Shown here: piece after piece, positions 16,591 through 24,421 of the stretch
How the letters are laid out: every line of letters starts with the position of its first letter
Numbering within the stretch: the stretch's first letter is position 1
Translations under genes and position numbers: made by a program
The notes under the pieces: model-generated
The model's database searches: none
What the model saw: the letters and a program-made list of their open reading frames with translations, nothing else
Told to the model about the DNA's origin: nothing
NCBI RefSeq assembly: GCF_002979435.1
Contig: NZ_PCOV01000001.1
Span: forward strand, 372,001 to 436,000
Origin: Microbacterium sp. MYb66
Lineage (GTDB): Bacteria; Actinomycetota; Actinomycetes; Actinomycetales; Microbacteriaceae
Reading direction: 5' to 3'
DNA: 64,000 nucleotides

Positions 16591-18051
16591 ATGGCTTCTG
16601 CCGCGCCTACCCTGACCCGCACCGAGACCGATTCGCTCGGGAGCATGGAGATTCCCGTCGACGCGTACTGGGGGATCCATACCGCCCGCGCCGACGCGAA
16701 CTTCCCGATCACGAAGCGGCCCATCTCGGTGTACCCGGATCTGGTGGTCGGCCTCGCGATGGTGAAGCAGGCGAGTGCTCGGGCGAACCGCGAGATCGGT
16801 GTGCTCGATCCCGAGCGTGCGGATCTCATCGATCGAGCCGCGCAGCGTGTCATCGACGGCGAGTTCCACGAGCAGTTCACGGTGGGCGTCATCCAGGGCG
16901 GTGCCGGCACCTCGACGAACATGAACGCGAACGAGGTCATCACCAACATCGCGCTCGAGATGGCCGGCCGCGAGAAGGGCGACTACGCCTTCCTCTCGCC
17001 GATCGACCACACGAACCGCAGTCAGTCCACCAACGACGTGTACCCGACGGCGGTCAAGATCGGCCTGTCGCTGACGCTGCGCTCCCTGCTGGAGGAGCTC
17101 GATCTGCTGCGTCTGTCGTTCCTGGGCAAGTCGCGGGAGTTCCACGATGTGCTGAAGGTCGGGCGCACCCAGCTGCAGGATGCCGTGCCGATGACGCTCG
17201 GGCAGGAGTTCAACGGGTTCGCCACGACGCTCGGCTACGACCACACCCGCCTCACCGAGAACGCCTCGCTCATGTTCGAGATCAACATGGGCGCCACCGC
17301 TATCGGCACCGGCATCACGACGCACCCGGGCTACGCCCCGGCTGTGCTCAAGCACCTCCGTCAGATCACCGAGCTCGACCTGCGCACCGCGGGCGACCTC
17401 GTCGAAGCCACGAGCGACACCGGTTCGTTCATGTCGTTCTCCTCGACGCTCAAGCGCAACGCGATGAAGCTGTCGAAGATCTGCAACGACCTCCGTCTCC
17501 TCTCGTCCGGTCCGCAGGCCGGTCTCGGCGAGATCAACCTGCCGGCGATGCAGGCGGGCTCCAGCATCATGCCGGGCAAGGTGAACCCGGTGATCCCCGA
17601 GGTCGTGAACCAGGTCGCATTCGCCGTGGCGGGTGCCGACATGACGGTGACGATGGCGGCCGAGGCGGGTCAGCTGCAGCTCAATGCCTTCGAGCCGGTC
17701 ATCGCGCACTCGATCTTCCAGTCCATCACGTGGATGCGTCAGGCGATGTGGACTCTTCGCGTGAACTGCGTCGACGGCATCACCGCCAACCGCGACCGCC
17801 TGGGCGCGATGGTGGGCGCCTCCGTCGGTGTCATCACGGCTCTCACGCCGTTCATCGGCTACGCGGCGGCCGCGGCGCTCGCGAAGACCGCGCTGCTGAC
17901 GAACCGCAGTGTGGCCGACCTGGTCGTCGAGGCTGGGCTCATGTCACGCGACGAGGTCGTCAAGCAGCTCTCGCCCGCGAGACTGTCCGGCCTCGAGACC
18001 ATCACGGCGGCGATCCCGGTGATCGCGCCGGAAGACCTCATCGAGATCTGA
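16591..18051 (+). CDS. aspA: Aspartate ammonia-lyase
   Basis: AspA reversibly converts aspartate to fumarate and ammonia. The 486-residue protein belongs to the fumarase/aspartase superfamily: the N-terminal TETDSLGSMEIP typical of aspartases, then the NMNANEV loop, and the mobile SS loop GSSIMPGKVN at 323-332 with catalytic Ser325. The ATG at 16591 follows GAGG and gives the standard aspartase N-terminus. Fumarase class II is the alternative, but the N-terminal signature favours aspartase. A strong terminator follows. Confidence 0.92.
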   Translation: MASAAPTLTRTETDSLGSMEIPVDAYWGIHTARADANFPITKRPISVYPDLVVGLAMVKQASARANREIGVLDPERADLIDRAAQRVIDGEFHEQFTVGVIQGGAGTSTNMNANEVITNIALEMAGREKGDYAFLSPIDHTNRSQSTNDVYPTAVKIGLSLTLRSLLEELDLLRLSFLGKSREFHDVLKVGRTQLQDAVPMTLGQEFNGFATTLGYDHTRLTENASLMFEINMGATAIGTGITTHPGYAPAVLKHLRQITELDLRTAGDLVEATSDTGSFMSFSSTLKRNAMKLSKICNDLRLLSSGPQAGLGEINLPAMQAGSSIMPGKVNPVIPEVVNQVAFAVAGADMTVTMAAEAGQLQLNAFEPVIAHSIFQSITWMRQAMWTLRVNCVDGITANRDRLGAMVGASVGVITALTPFIGYAAAAALAKTALLTNRSVADLVVEAGLMSRDEVVKQLSPARLSGLETITAAIPVIAPEDLIEI

Positions 18052-18068
18052 CCGAGCAGACACCGAGA

Positions 18069-18098
18069 GGGGGACGGATGCCGCGGCATCCGTCCCCC
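18069..18098 (+). terminator. Terminator of aspA
   Basis: Arms GGGGGACGGATGCC (18069-18082) and GGCATCCGTCCCCC (18085-18098) form a very stable hairpin followed by a pyrimidine tract ending TTCTTTCTG. It sits between convergent genes. Confidence 0.85.
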
Positions 18099-18120
18099 CC
18101 TTCTTTCTGCGTGGGCGGAC

Positions 18121-18990
18121 TCAGTCCGTGATCCGGCAGTGGGTGGTGAGCTCGCCGATGCCGTCGATGCCGACCGTGACGGTCGAGTGATCGCGGAGGA
18201 AGATCTGCGGGTCCCGCGAGTAGCCGGCGCCGCCGGGACTGCCCGTGGAGATGAGGGTCCCGGGGAGCAGGGTGAGCGACTGGGAGAGGTGCGCGATGAG
18301 CTTCGCGACCGATCGCACCATCTGGTCTGTGCTGGCGTCCTGCACGGTGTGTCCGTCGACGACGGTCCAGATGTGCAGGTCCTGCGGGTCGGGGATCTCG
18401 TCGGCCGTCACGACGAACGGGCCGGTCGGGGTGAAGCCGTCGAACGACTTGCAGCGTGACCACTGCGCCTCGGAGAACTGGATGTTCCTGGCCGTGATGT
18501 CGTTCACCACCGTGTAACCCCAGACGTGCGTCAGGGCATCCGCCTCGCTGACGTCCTTGGCGGGGGAGCCGATGAGCACACCGAGCTCGGCCTCGTAGTC
18601 GACGGCCTCGCTCAGCGCCCGCGGCCAGGAGGTGGTCCCCCCGTGACCGGTGAGGGAGTTGGGCCACAGTGTGAACACCGTGGGCGCTGCGTCCGTCTTC
18701 AGCCCGAGCTCGCTCGAGTGTGCGGCGTAGTTGAGTCCGACCGCCAGCACGGCCGGAGGGGCGAGTACGGCCGAGGCGAAGGACCAGTCGGTGAGCGGTG
18801 TCCGCGGAGCGGTGCCGTCCGCCAGCGCGGCGCGCAGTGCGTCGAGCGTCTCGTCTCCTCCCTCGATCAGCTGCTGCAACGTGGCAGGGGGGTCGTTGAG
18901 GAGATCAGAGACGAGGACGGCGTCCGAGCCCTCGATCACGGCGAGAACCGCGAGAGGGGAGTCAGGACGGTCGAGGTGAGCGAACCGCAT
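18121..18990 (-). CDS. Fumarylacetoacetate hydrolase-family protein
   Basis: A FAH-fold hydrolase or isomerase, a family that cleaves or rearranges beta-diketo and 2-oxo acid substrates with a divalent metal. The 289-residue protein has the conserved core: GLNYAAHSSELG, the metal-binding E-x-E-L-G-V-L-I-G block and the family ending GIGELTTHCRI. The Met at 18990 was chosen over an upstream start because TAGCGT lies 7 bases before it. It is a lone gene, so its pathway (aromatic catabolism, oxaloacetate decarboxylation) is unknown. Confidence 0.85.
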   Translation of the reverse strand: MRFAHLDRPDSPLAVLAVIEGSDAVLVSDLLNDPPATLQQLIEGGDETLDALRAALADGTAPRTPLTDWSFASAVLAPPAVLAVGLNYAAHSSELGLKTDAAPTVFTLWPNSLTGHGGTTSWPRALSEAVDYEAELGVLIGSPAKDVSEADALTHVWGYTVVNDITARNIQFSEAQWSRCKSFDGFTPTGPFVVTADEIPDPQDLHIWTVVDGHTVQDASTDQMVRSVAKLIAHLSQSLTLLPGTLISTGSPGGAGYSRDPQIFLRDHSTVTVGIDGIGELTTHCRITD

Positions 18991-18997
18991 GGGTTCT

Positions 18998-19003
18998 ACG
19001 CTA
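18998..19003 (-). promoter_or_regulatory. -10 box of the FAH-family gene (leaderless)
   Basis: TAGCGT on the minus strand, 7 bases from the ATG at 18990. Confidence 0.55.
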
Positions 19004-19067
19004 CCGGGTGGGTGCCGGTCGCCGGGTGGAGAGCGTAGCCATATCGGGACCCCGTCCCTTGTGCCCA

Positions 19068-19073
19068 TAAGCT
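19068..19073 (+). promoter_or_regulatory. -10 box of the PrsW-like gene (leaderless)
   Basis: TAAGCT, 6 bases before the ATG at 19080. Confidence 0.55.
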
Positions 19074-19079
19074 TTGCCT

Positions 19080-20381
19080 ATGAGTTCCGGAGGACCGTCC
19101 CAGCCGCAGCAGCCCTCACCGTACACTCCGCCGCCGGCGCAGCCGGCGGATCCCCGGCCGTACACTTCCGCGCAGTACGCGAACTCGCCGTATGTCCCGG
19201 CCTCGTTCGCCTCCTCCCCGGGCTACGCCTCCCCGCTGGCGCAGCCGACGCCGTACACGCCGCCGGCACCGGTCGCCCCCTCTCCTGCGGAGTCGCTGCC
19301 CGCACTGCCGGTGCCGACCAGGAAGGGACGCACCGTCTCCCTCTGGTTGTTCGGGGTGTTGGGGTTCGTGCTGATCGCGCTCGTCGGCTACTTCGTCTGG
19401 GCGCTCGGGTCTTTCGCCTCCGTGGTGGGTCTGGTCCTCGCCCTCATCCCGCTGAGCATCGTCTTCCTCGGCGTCCGCATGATCGATCGCTGGGAACCGG
19501 AGCCGAAGCGGCTGGTGGCCTTCGCCATCGCATGGGGCGCGGTCGCCGCGGTCGGACTCACCCTTCTCGTCGACACGGCACTGACGCTCCTGCTCGACCT
19601 CCGTTCCGAGGAGTTCACCGCTGTCGTGCAGGCGCCGTTCGTGGAGGAGCTGTGGAAGGGGCTCGGCGTCTTCCTCATCTTCCTGCTCGCCCGACGAGCG
19701 TTCGACGGCCCGGTGGACGGCATCGTGTACGGCGCGCTGGTCGGGGCGGGTTTCGCGTTCACCGAGAACATCCAGTACTTCGGGCTGAGCCTCATCGAGG
19801 GAGGCGGCGAGCAGCTCACCGTCACCTTCGTGGTGCGCGGGCTCCTCTCGCCCTTCGCACACGCGATGTTCACCGCGGTGACGGGGTTCGCGATCGGTCT
19901 CGTCGCCCGCCGTCACGGCTCGGCGAAGTCGGCTCTCGGGGCCGGACTCGTGGGCCTGGTCGGCGCGATCCTGCTGCACGCCCTGTGGAACGGATCCGCC
20001 ACCTTCGCGGACTTCTTCGGGCTCTACTTCACCCTTCAGGTGCCGCTGTTCGTCGGTTTCATCCTGGGCATCGTCGCGCTCCGGCGAGAGGAGGCCCGAC
20101 TCACGAGGGCGCGCCTCGAAGACTATGCCGGGGCCGGATGGTTCACCCCCGAGGAGGTCACGATGCTCGCTACTCCCGCGGGACGCAAGGTGGGCCTCGC
20201 CTGGGCGGCCCGGTTGCGTGGAGATCGGCGTCCGCTGATGCGCGCGTTCATCAAGGAGGCGACCGAGCTCGCCGCAGTGCGGCAGCGAGCGATCACCGGT
20301 CGCGATCCCCTGGCCGTGAACGATGAGCGTGCATTGCTGATCCGCACCCGTGCCACCAGGGCCGCTCTGCTGGCCTACTGA
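19080..20381 (+). CDS. PrsW-family intramembrane metalloprotease
   Basis: PrsW-type proteins are multi-pass membrane proteases of the ABC/CPBP-like clan that can release anti-sigma factors. The 433-residue protein starts with ~85 Pro/Tyr/Ala-rich residues that are probably disordered, followed by about eight membrane helices. The family motifs are seen: FVEELWKG (Glu189, Glu190), AFTENIQYF, a conserved His in FAHAMFTA and HALWNG. A polar ~75-residue C-terminal tail follows. No anti-sigma or sigma gene is nearby, so the substrate is unknown. Confidence 0.85.
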   Translation: MSSGGPSQPQQPSPYTPPPAQPADPRPYTSAQYANSPYVPASFASSPGYASPLAQPTPYTPPAPVAPSPAESLPALPVPTRKGRTVSLWLFGVLGFVLIALVGYFVWALGSFASVVGLVLALIPLSIVFLGVRMIDRWEPEPKRLVAFAIAWGAVAAVGLTLLVDTALTLLLDLRSEEFTAVVQAPFVEELWKGLGVFLIFLLARRAFDGPVDGIVYGALVGAGFAFTENIQYFGLSLIEGGGEQLTVTFVVRGLLSPFAHAMFTAVTGFAIGLVARRHGSAKSALGAGLVGLVGAILLHALWNGSATFADFFGLYFTLQVPLFVGFILGIVALRREEARLTRARLEDYAGAGWFTPEEVTMLATPAGRKVGLAWAARLRGDRRPLMRAFIKEATELAAVRQRAITGRDPLAVNDERALLIRTRATRAALLAY

Positions 20382-20427
20382 CGCGCACGGCGACGGCGTA
20401 CCCTTCTCGGAGGGAAGGCGGTGGACG

Positions 20428-21108
20428 ATGAGCACCTTCGTCGTGGTCCATGGTGGCGGTGACGTCGGATGGTCCTGGCATCTCGTCGCCGCCGAGCTGA
20501 GAGCACGCGGGCACGAGGTCCTGACACCCGACCTGCCGGCCGACGACGACGCGCTCACGCTCGACGACTACGCCACTGCGGTGGTCGAGATCGTCGGCGC
20601 GCGCGGCGACGTCGTCGTGGTCGGGCACTCGTTCGGCGCCTTCACTGCGCCGCTCGTCGCCGAGCGTCTGTCCGCCGGACTCCTCGTGCTGATGGCGGGC
20701 ATGATCCCGGCGCCGGGGGAGCCTCCGGAGCGGTGGTGGGAGGAGTCCGGGTACCTCGCTGCAGCGAAGGTGCAGTCCGCTCTCGACGGCGGGCTGACGG
20801 GCAATGAGGATCCGTACGTGAGCTTCTACGCCGATGTCCCGCGGGAATTGGCTGATGAGGCGCTGCGCCAGGAGCGCGCGCACCCGTCGTCCACGGCGAT
20901 GGAGAGGCCATGGCCGCTGGCCGAGTGGCCGCAGGTTCCGACGAGGTTCGTCGTGTTCGCCGATGATCGCTTCTTTCCCGCGGCCTTTCTGCGCGAGCTC
21001 GCGCAGCGACGCCTCGGAGTCGTCGCGGATGAGATACCGGGTGGGCACTGCGCGATGTTGAGTCGGCCCGTCGAGATCGCCGAGCTGCTGTCCGGGTACG
21101 TCCGCTGA
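20428..21108 (+). CDS. Alpha/beta-fold hydrolase
   Basis: A 226-residue single-domain alpha/beta hydrolase resembling the small esterase group that includes plant methylesterase-like enzymes. VVVHGGGDVGWSW is the oxyanion-hole HG motif, Ser68 is in the nucleophile elbow GHSFG, and the catalytic His is in PGGHCAML near the C-terminus. The ATG at 20428 follows a purine-rich AGGGAAGG stretch. Probably cytosolic; substrate unknown. A strong terminator follows. Confidence 0.85.
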   Translation: MSTFVVVHGGGDVGWSWHLVAAELRARGHEVLTPDLPADDDALTLDDYATAVVEIVGARGDVVVVGHSFGAFTAPLVAERLSAGLLVLMAGMIPAPGEPPERWWEESGYLAAAKVQSALDGGLTGNEDPYVSFYADVPRELADEALRQERAHPSSTAMERPWPLAEWPQVPTRFVVFADDRFFPAAFLRELAQRRLGVVADEIPGGHCAMLSRPVEIAELLSGYVR

Positions 21109-21134
21109 GTGCGGGATCCTCGGGCCGGGACAAG

Positions 21135-21185
21135 ACTCAGCGCCCGGTGCTGCGGCGATGCCTGCGAGTCTCCCGGGCGCTGAGT
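21135..21185 (+). terminator. Hairpin terminator after the hydrolase gene
   Basis: Perfect 13-bp arms ACTCAGCGCCCGG (21135-21147) and CCGGGCGCTGAGT (21173-21185) with a 25-base loop, then TGATCTGT. Confidence 0.7.
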
Positions 21186-21323
21186 TGATCTGTAAACAGG
21201 GTGCACCCGGCCATCCTGAGTGTCAAGAGTCACTTGTCGAGCCCGCCGTCGCGCCACGATCCGCGCTGCGATTCGACCGCGACGGCAGCACTCAGGTGTT
21301 CGCTGTGAGCAGGTGCGTTCACG

Positions 21324-21353
21324 TTGACCCGGTCCGTCGCCCTCGGGTTTGAT
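21324..21353 (+). promoter_or_regulatory. Promoter of the FKBP gene
   Basis: TTGACC (21324-21329), an 18-base spacer, and TTTGAT (21348-21353), followed 6 bases later by the ATG. The intervening GGAGG could be a ribosome site only if transcription started further upstream. Confidence 0.55.
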
Positions 21354-21359
21354 GGAGGC

Positions 21360-21728
21360 ATGACTGATCGCACAAAGCCTGAGTTCGATGCCCCCAGCGT
21401 CCCCGCTCCCGCGGACCTCGTCATCCGCGACATCATCGAGGGAGACGGCGCCGAGGCGAAGCCCGGCGACACCGTCACCGTGCACTACGCCGGTGTCGAG
21501 TTCGACTCCGGCGAGGAGTTCGACTCCTCCTGGGGCCGTGGCGAGACCATCCAGTTCCCGCTGCGCGGCCTGATCCAGGGCTGGCAGGACGGCATCCCCG
21601 GAATGAAGGTCGGCGGCCGTCGCGAGCTGATCATCCCCCCGCACCTCGCATACGGTCCGGTCGGCGGAGGCCACTTCCTCTCCGGCAAGACGCTGATCTT
21701 CATCATCGATCTCGTCGCCGTCGGCTGA
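21360..21728 (+). CDS. FKBP-type peptidyl-prolyl cis-trans isomerase
   Basis: Catalyses cis-trans isomerisation of Xaa-Pro bonds. The 122-residue protein is essentially one FKBP domain: GDTVTVHYAG, the FDSS loop, IQFPLRGLIQGWQDGIPGM, and the IPPHLAYG segment that forms the active pocket. There is no signal peptide, so it is cytosolic. The ATG at 21360 gives the normal short acidic N-terminus. It is a single gene between two strong terminators. Confidence 0.93.
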   Translation: MTDRTKPEFDAPSVPAPADLVIRDIIEGDGAEAKPGDTVTVHYAGVEFDSGEEFDSSWGRGETIQFPLRGLIQGWQDGIPGMKVGGRRELIIPPHLAYGPVGGGHFLSGKTLIFIIDLVAVG

Positions 21729-21743
21729 CCTCGGCCTGCACCC

Positions 21744-21777
21744 GAGACGCCCTTCCTCTTCGGAGGAGGGGCGTCTC
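21744..21777 (+). terminator. Terminator of the FKBP gene with UUCG tetraloop
   Basis: 15-bp stem (21744-21758 with 21763-21777, one G-U pair) closed by the extra-stable tetraloop TTCG, followed by TGCTGTAT. One of the clearest terminators in the window. Confidence 0.88.
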
Positions 21778-21802
21778 TGCTGTATATCGGGAAAAACATC
21801 TT

Positions 21803-21830
21803 CATTCACGGGAATACATGCGGGTGAATG
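21803..21830 (+). promoter_or_regulatory. Twin 14-bp operator upstream of yceI
   Basis: Two abutting 14-bp units: CATTCACGGGAATA (21803-21816) and CATGCGGGTGAATG (21817-21830). They match the LLM-gene operator CATTCAAGTGAATA (32423-32436) at 12 and 10 of 14 positions. The outer ends form a perfect 7-bp inverted repeat (CATTCAC / GTGAATG). A MarR-type repressor site is the likeliest reading. Confidence 0.5.
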
Positions 21831-21909
21831 TAAGTTGTCTCAGGGGTCGCAGTCAATGCGGCCCCTGTCCCTTGCCGCAGCAGCGGCTGATGTCTCCAGA
21901 GGAGAAGCA

Positions 21910-22464
21910 ATGAGCACCATCGACATCCCCGGCTACCGTCCCGGTACGTGGGTTCTCGACCCTTCGCACAGCGAGGTCACCTTCAGCGTCCGCCACATGA
22001 TGATCTCCAAGGTGCGCGGCACCTTCGGCGTCAAGAGCGCGACGCTGATCGCTCCGGAGAACCCCCTCGAGGCGAAGGTCGAGGCGACGGTCGACGTGAC
22101 CTCGATCGACACGAACGACGAGGGGCGCGACGCGCACCTGCGTTCGGGCGACTTCTTCGACACCGAGAACTTCCCGACCATGGAGTTCGTCTCCACCGGC
22201 GCACGCGTCAAGGGCGATGACCTTTTCGTGGACGGCGACCTCACGATCCGCGGAGTCACCAAGCCGGTGAGCTTCGAGCTCGACTTCGGCGGCTTCGGCA
22301 CCGACCCGTACGGCAACTACAAGGCGGGCGCCTCCGCCAAGACCGTCATCAACCGCGAGGACTTCGGCCTGACGTGGAACGCCGCTCTCGAGACCGGCGG
22401 AGTCCTGGTCGGCAAGGACATCACCATCAGCCTCGACCTGCAGGGTGCACTGCAGCAGGACTGA
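21910..22464 (+). CDS. YceI-family protein
   Basis: YceI proteins are small lipocalin-like beta-barrels that bind isoprenoid-type lipids. The 184-residue protein has the family pattern: WVLDPSHSEVTFSVRHMMI, VRGTFG, the DVTSIDTNDEGRDAHLRSGDFF block and LTIRGVTKPV. Unlike the E. coli periplasmic form it has no signal peptide, which is usual in actinobacteria. The ATG at 21910 follows AGAGGAGAAG. Expression is probably controlled through the operator about 80 bases upstream. Confidence 0.9.
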   Translation: MSTIDIPGYRPGTWVLDPSHSEVTFSVRHMMISKVRGTFGVKSATLIAPENPLEAKVEATVDVTSIDTNDEGRDAHLRSGDFFDTENFPTMEFVSTGARVKGDDLFVDGDLTIRGVTKPVSFELDFGGFGTDPYGNYKAGASAKTVINREDFGLTWNAALETGGVLVGKDITISLDLQGALQQD

Positions 22465-22486
22465 TCCCGCACCGCAGTCGCTTCGG

Positions 22487-22511
22487 ACCCCGGGCCCTCA
22501 GGGCTCGGGGT
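22487..22511. terminator. Terminator between yceI and the MFS gene
   Basis: ACCCCGGGCCCT (22487-22498) pairs with AGGGCTCGGGGT (22500-22511) with one mismatch, then TCTCT on the plus strand. It overlaps the end of the convergent MFS gene and can act for yceI. Confidence 0.6.
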
Positions 22512-23790
22512 TCTCTGCGTCGTAGTCGTGGAACCTGCGGTTTCGTCGGGCGAGAACGGCCACGAGGGCGATCACGAGGATGCCTCCCAGGAGTGGCGGG
22601 AACCACAAGGTGGTCAGGGTCGCGAGGGTGCCGGCATAGAGCGCTCCGACCCGCGGCCCGCCGGCCACCACCACGACGAACAGACCTTGGAGGCGGCCCC
22701 GCATCGCATCGGGCACCGCCGCCTGCATCATGGTGTTGCGGTAGATCGAGCTGACGTTGTCCGACGCCCCTGAGAGCGCCAGGGCGAGGCAGGCGGCGAC
22801 GATCAGGCCGATGTGCGGGACGGTCTCGCTGGCCGGCGACGAGAACGCTCCGATGAGCAGGACGAGACCGAACAGCAGGATCGACGCGCCGTACGCCTCC
22901 ACCGCTCGAGCGATGCCGCGGCCGTGCCAGCGGTACTGCACGACGCGGCCGGAGAACATGCTCGATGTGAACGTCCCGACCGCCACTGCGGCGGTGAGGA
23001 TGCCGGTGGTGAGCGCTCCGCCGCCCAGGAGTGCGGTGCCGAGAGCGGGGAAGAGCACGAGCGGCTGCCCGAAGGTCATCGCGATGATGTCGATGATGTA
23101 CTGCATGCGGATGTTGCCGGCCCTGCGGAGGAAACGCCAGCCGTCGACGAGCGACTCCAGCCCCGGGCGGACGATCTCCCCTTCCGGCCGCAGCTTCGGC
23201 AGCGTCCACAGACCGAGGAACATGGAGAGCATCAGGACGACATCGATCGTGTACGTCCAGCCATAGCCGGTGAGGGCGACGAGAAGCCCCGCCAGTGCGG
23301 GGCCGGCCATCACGGTGAGGCCGAACGCGACGCCGTTGAGCGCGGAGGCGGCGGCGAGCTGCGTGCGCGGGATCAGTCGCGGGACGATCGCAGTGCGCGT
23401 GGCCATGCCCACGGAGTTGGCGGCCGAGTTGATGATGCTCAGCACGTAGAGCCACCAGATGGTCTCCGTGCCGGTCCAGGTGAGTGCCGCGAGCAGAGCG
23501 GTGGATGCGAACGTGATGGTCGCCGCGATCAGTGCCACTCGGCGTCGGTCGAACGCGTCCGCGAGCATGCCCCCGTAGAGGCCGGCGAGGATCATCGGGA
23601 GGAGGCCTGCCACCGCGATCATCGAGACCGCGAAGGTGCTCTGCGTCAGGGCGAACACGTGCAGCATCACGGTCACGATCGTGAGCTGGCCGCCGATGCC
23701 GGCGAGAGTCGAGCCGATCCACATGCGGGCGAAGGCCGGGCTGGTCTTCAGCGGAGTGAGGTCGATCAGATGACCGCGTCGGGCGCTCAC
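22498..23790 (-). CDS. MFS transporter
   Basis: A 430-residue major facilitator with about 12 hydrophobic helices, of the drug-exporter-like group (MFS_3/enterobactin exporter-like). The conserved motif-A-type loop between helices 2 and 3 reads GGMLADAFDRRRV. The GTG at 23790 was chosen because the frame upstream loses its coding character and because a tiny ORF (23787-23810) ends across this codon as GTGA, suggesting coupled translation. Substrate unknown. Divergent from rpsO. Confidence 0.82.
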   Translation of the reverse strand: MSARRGHLIDLTPLKTSPAFARMWIGSTLAGIGGQLTIVTVMLHVFALTQSTFAVSMIAVAGLLPMILAGLYGGMLADAFDRRRVALIAATITFASTALLAALTWTGTETIWWLYVLSIINSAANSVGMATRTAIVPRLIPRTQLAAASALNGVAFGLTVMAGPALAGLLVALTGYGWTYTIDVVLMLSMFLGLWTLPKLRPEGEIVRPGLESLVDGWRFLRRAGNIRMQYIIDIIAMTFGQPLVLFPALGTALLGGGALTTGILTAAVAVGTFTSSMFSGRVVQYRWHGRGIARAVEAYGASILLFGLVLLIGAFSSPASETVPHIGLIVAACLALALSGASDNVSSIYRNTMMQAAVPDAMRGRLQGLFVVVVAGGPRVGALYAGTLATLTTLWFPPLLGGILVIALVAVLARRNRRFHDYDAENPEP

Positions 23791-23810
23791 TCGTCGGGCT
23801 TCTTCTGCAC
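23787..23810 (-). CDS. Possible seven-codon leader ORF of the MFS gene
   Basis: GTG followed by six sense codons (Gln Lys Lys Pro Asp Glu) and TGA. It starts 6 bases after a TAGGCT -10 box (23817-23822), which predicts that it is the 5' end of a leaderless mRNA, and its stop overlaps the MFS start as GTGA. It may load ribosomes for, or regulate, the transporter. Chance cannot be excluded for so short a frame. Confidence 0.4.
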   Translation of the reverse strand: MQKKPDE

Positions 23811-23816
23811 CGTTCG

Positions 23817-23822
23817 AGCCTA
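23817..23822 (-). promoter_or_regulatory. -10 box of the MFS transcript
   Basis: TAGGCT on the minus strand, 6 bases before the GTG of the seven-codon ORF and 26 bases before the transporter GTG. Confidence 0.5.
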
Positions 23823-23879
23823 GTTGACCCGGGCGAAGCGGTCGCTCCGAAGGTGTCACTCGGGGCAGTCGCCGGCTGG

Positions 23880-23976
23880 TAGACTCTTCAGGTTGCCGTT
23901 CGATCGGCCGCGGATAAAGAGAGCCCACGTATCAGGCGTTGGGCGCCGCGCAACAAGCAGAGAGGGGATCGAATCT
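23880..23976 (+). promoter_or_regulatory. rpsO promoter and 5' leader
   Basis: TAGACT at 23880-23885 is the likely -10. The resulting leader of ~85 bases can form GCCCA/TGGGC and GCGCCGCGC-type stems before the AGAGGGG ribosome site. Leaders of rpsO are often autoregulated by S15 in bacteria, so this is a candidate for that control. Confidence 0.4.
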
Positions 23977-24246
23977 ATGGCACTGGAAGCAGACGTCAAG
24001 AAGGCGATCATCGAAGAGTACGCGACGCACCCCGGTGACACCGGATCCCCCGAGGTGCAGGTCGCAATGCTGACGCAGCGCATCAAGGACCTCACCGAGC
24101 ACCTCAAAGAGCACAAGCACGACCACCACTCGCGTCGTGGTCTGTTCCTGCTCGTCGGTCAGCGCCGTCGCCTGCTGGGTTACCTGCAGGACATCGACAT
24201 CAACCGCTACCGGTCGCTCATCGAGCGTCTCGGCCTGCGTCGATAA
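23977..24246 (+). CDS. rpsO: 30S ribosomal protein S15
   Basis: S15 is a primary 16S rRNA-binding protein of the 30S platform and forms a bridge to 50S. The 89-residue protein matches the family along its length: [43 protein letters not shown] and the ending [12 protein letters not shown]. The ATG at 23977 follows AGAGGGG. In many actinobacteria pnp is the next gene; here pnp is 16 kb away and a strong terminator follows rpsO. Confidence 0.97.
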   Translation: MALEADVKKAIIEEYATHPGDTGSPEVQVAMLTQRIKDLTEHLKEHKHDHHSRRGLFLLVGQRRRLLGYLQDIDINRYRSLIERLGLRR

Positions 24247-24288
24247 AGCAAGGCGATCCTGCGTTCAATCGCGCAGAACATTCTTGAG

Positions 24289-24317
24289 AAGGCCGTCCCA
24301 CGGTGTGGGGCGGCCTT
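24289..24317 (+). terminator. Terminator of rpsO
   Basis: 13-bp stem (24289-24301 with 24305-24317, one G-U pair), 3-base loop, followed by CGTCGTGTC. Confidence 0.85.
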
Positions 24318-24352
24318 CGTCGTGTCCCGGTGGCTCAGAGTCCCCACGGGGG

Positions 24353-24406
24353 TTGCTTCCTCTCTCGCTTTCCGATAGGAAAGTAGAGAGCTTTCCATAT
24401 GGAAAG
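24353..24406 (+). promoter_or_regulatory. Promoter with two CTTTCC-N4-GGAAAG palindromes
   Basis: TTGCTT (24353-24358), 17 bases, TAGGAA (24376-24381) make a plausible promoter. Two perfect 16-bp palindromes lie at 24368-24383 (spacer GATA, covering the -10) and 24391-24406 (spacer ATAT), centres 23 bp apart. This is a textbook arrangement for a dimeric repressor, most simply the winged-helix protein encoded at the end of the same unit. Confidence 0.65.
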
Positions 24407-24421
24407 TCGAGGAGGTCAGAC

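Noticed and set aside
21158..21352. 64-codon ORF in the gap before the FKBP gene
   Set aside because: It overlaps the hairpin terminator and has no ribosome site or leaderless promoter signature.
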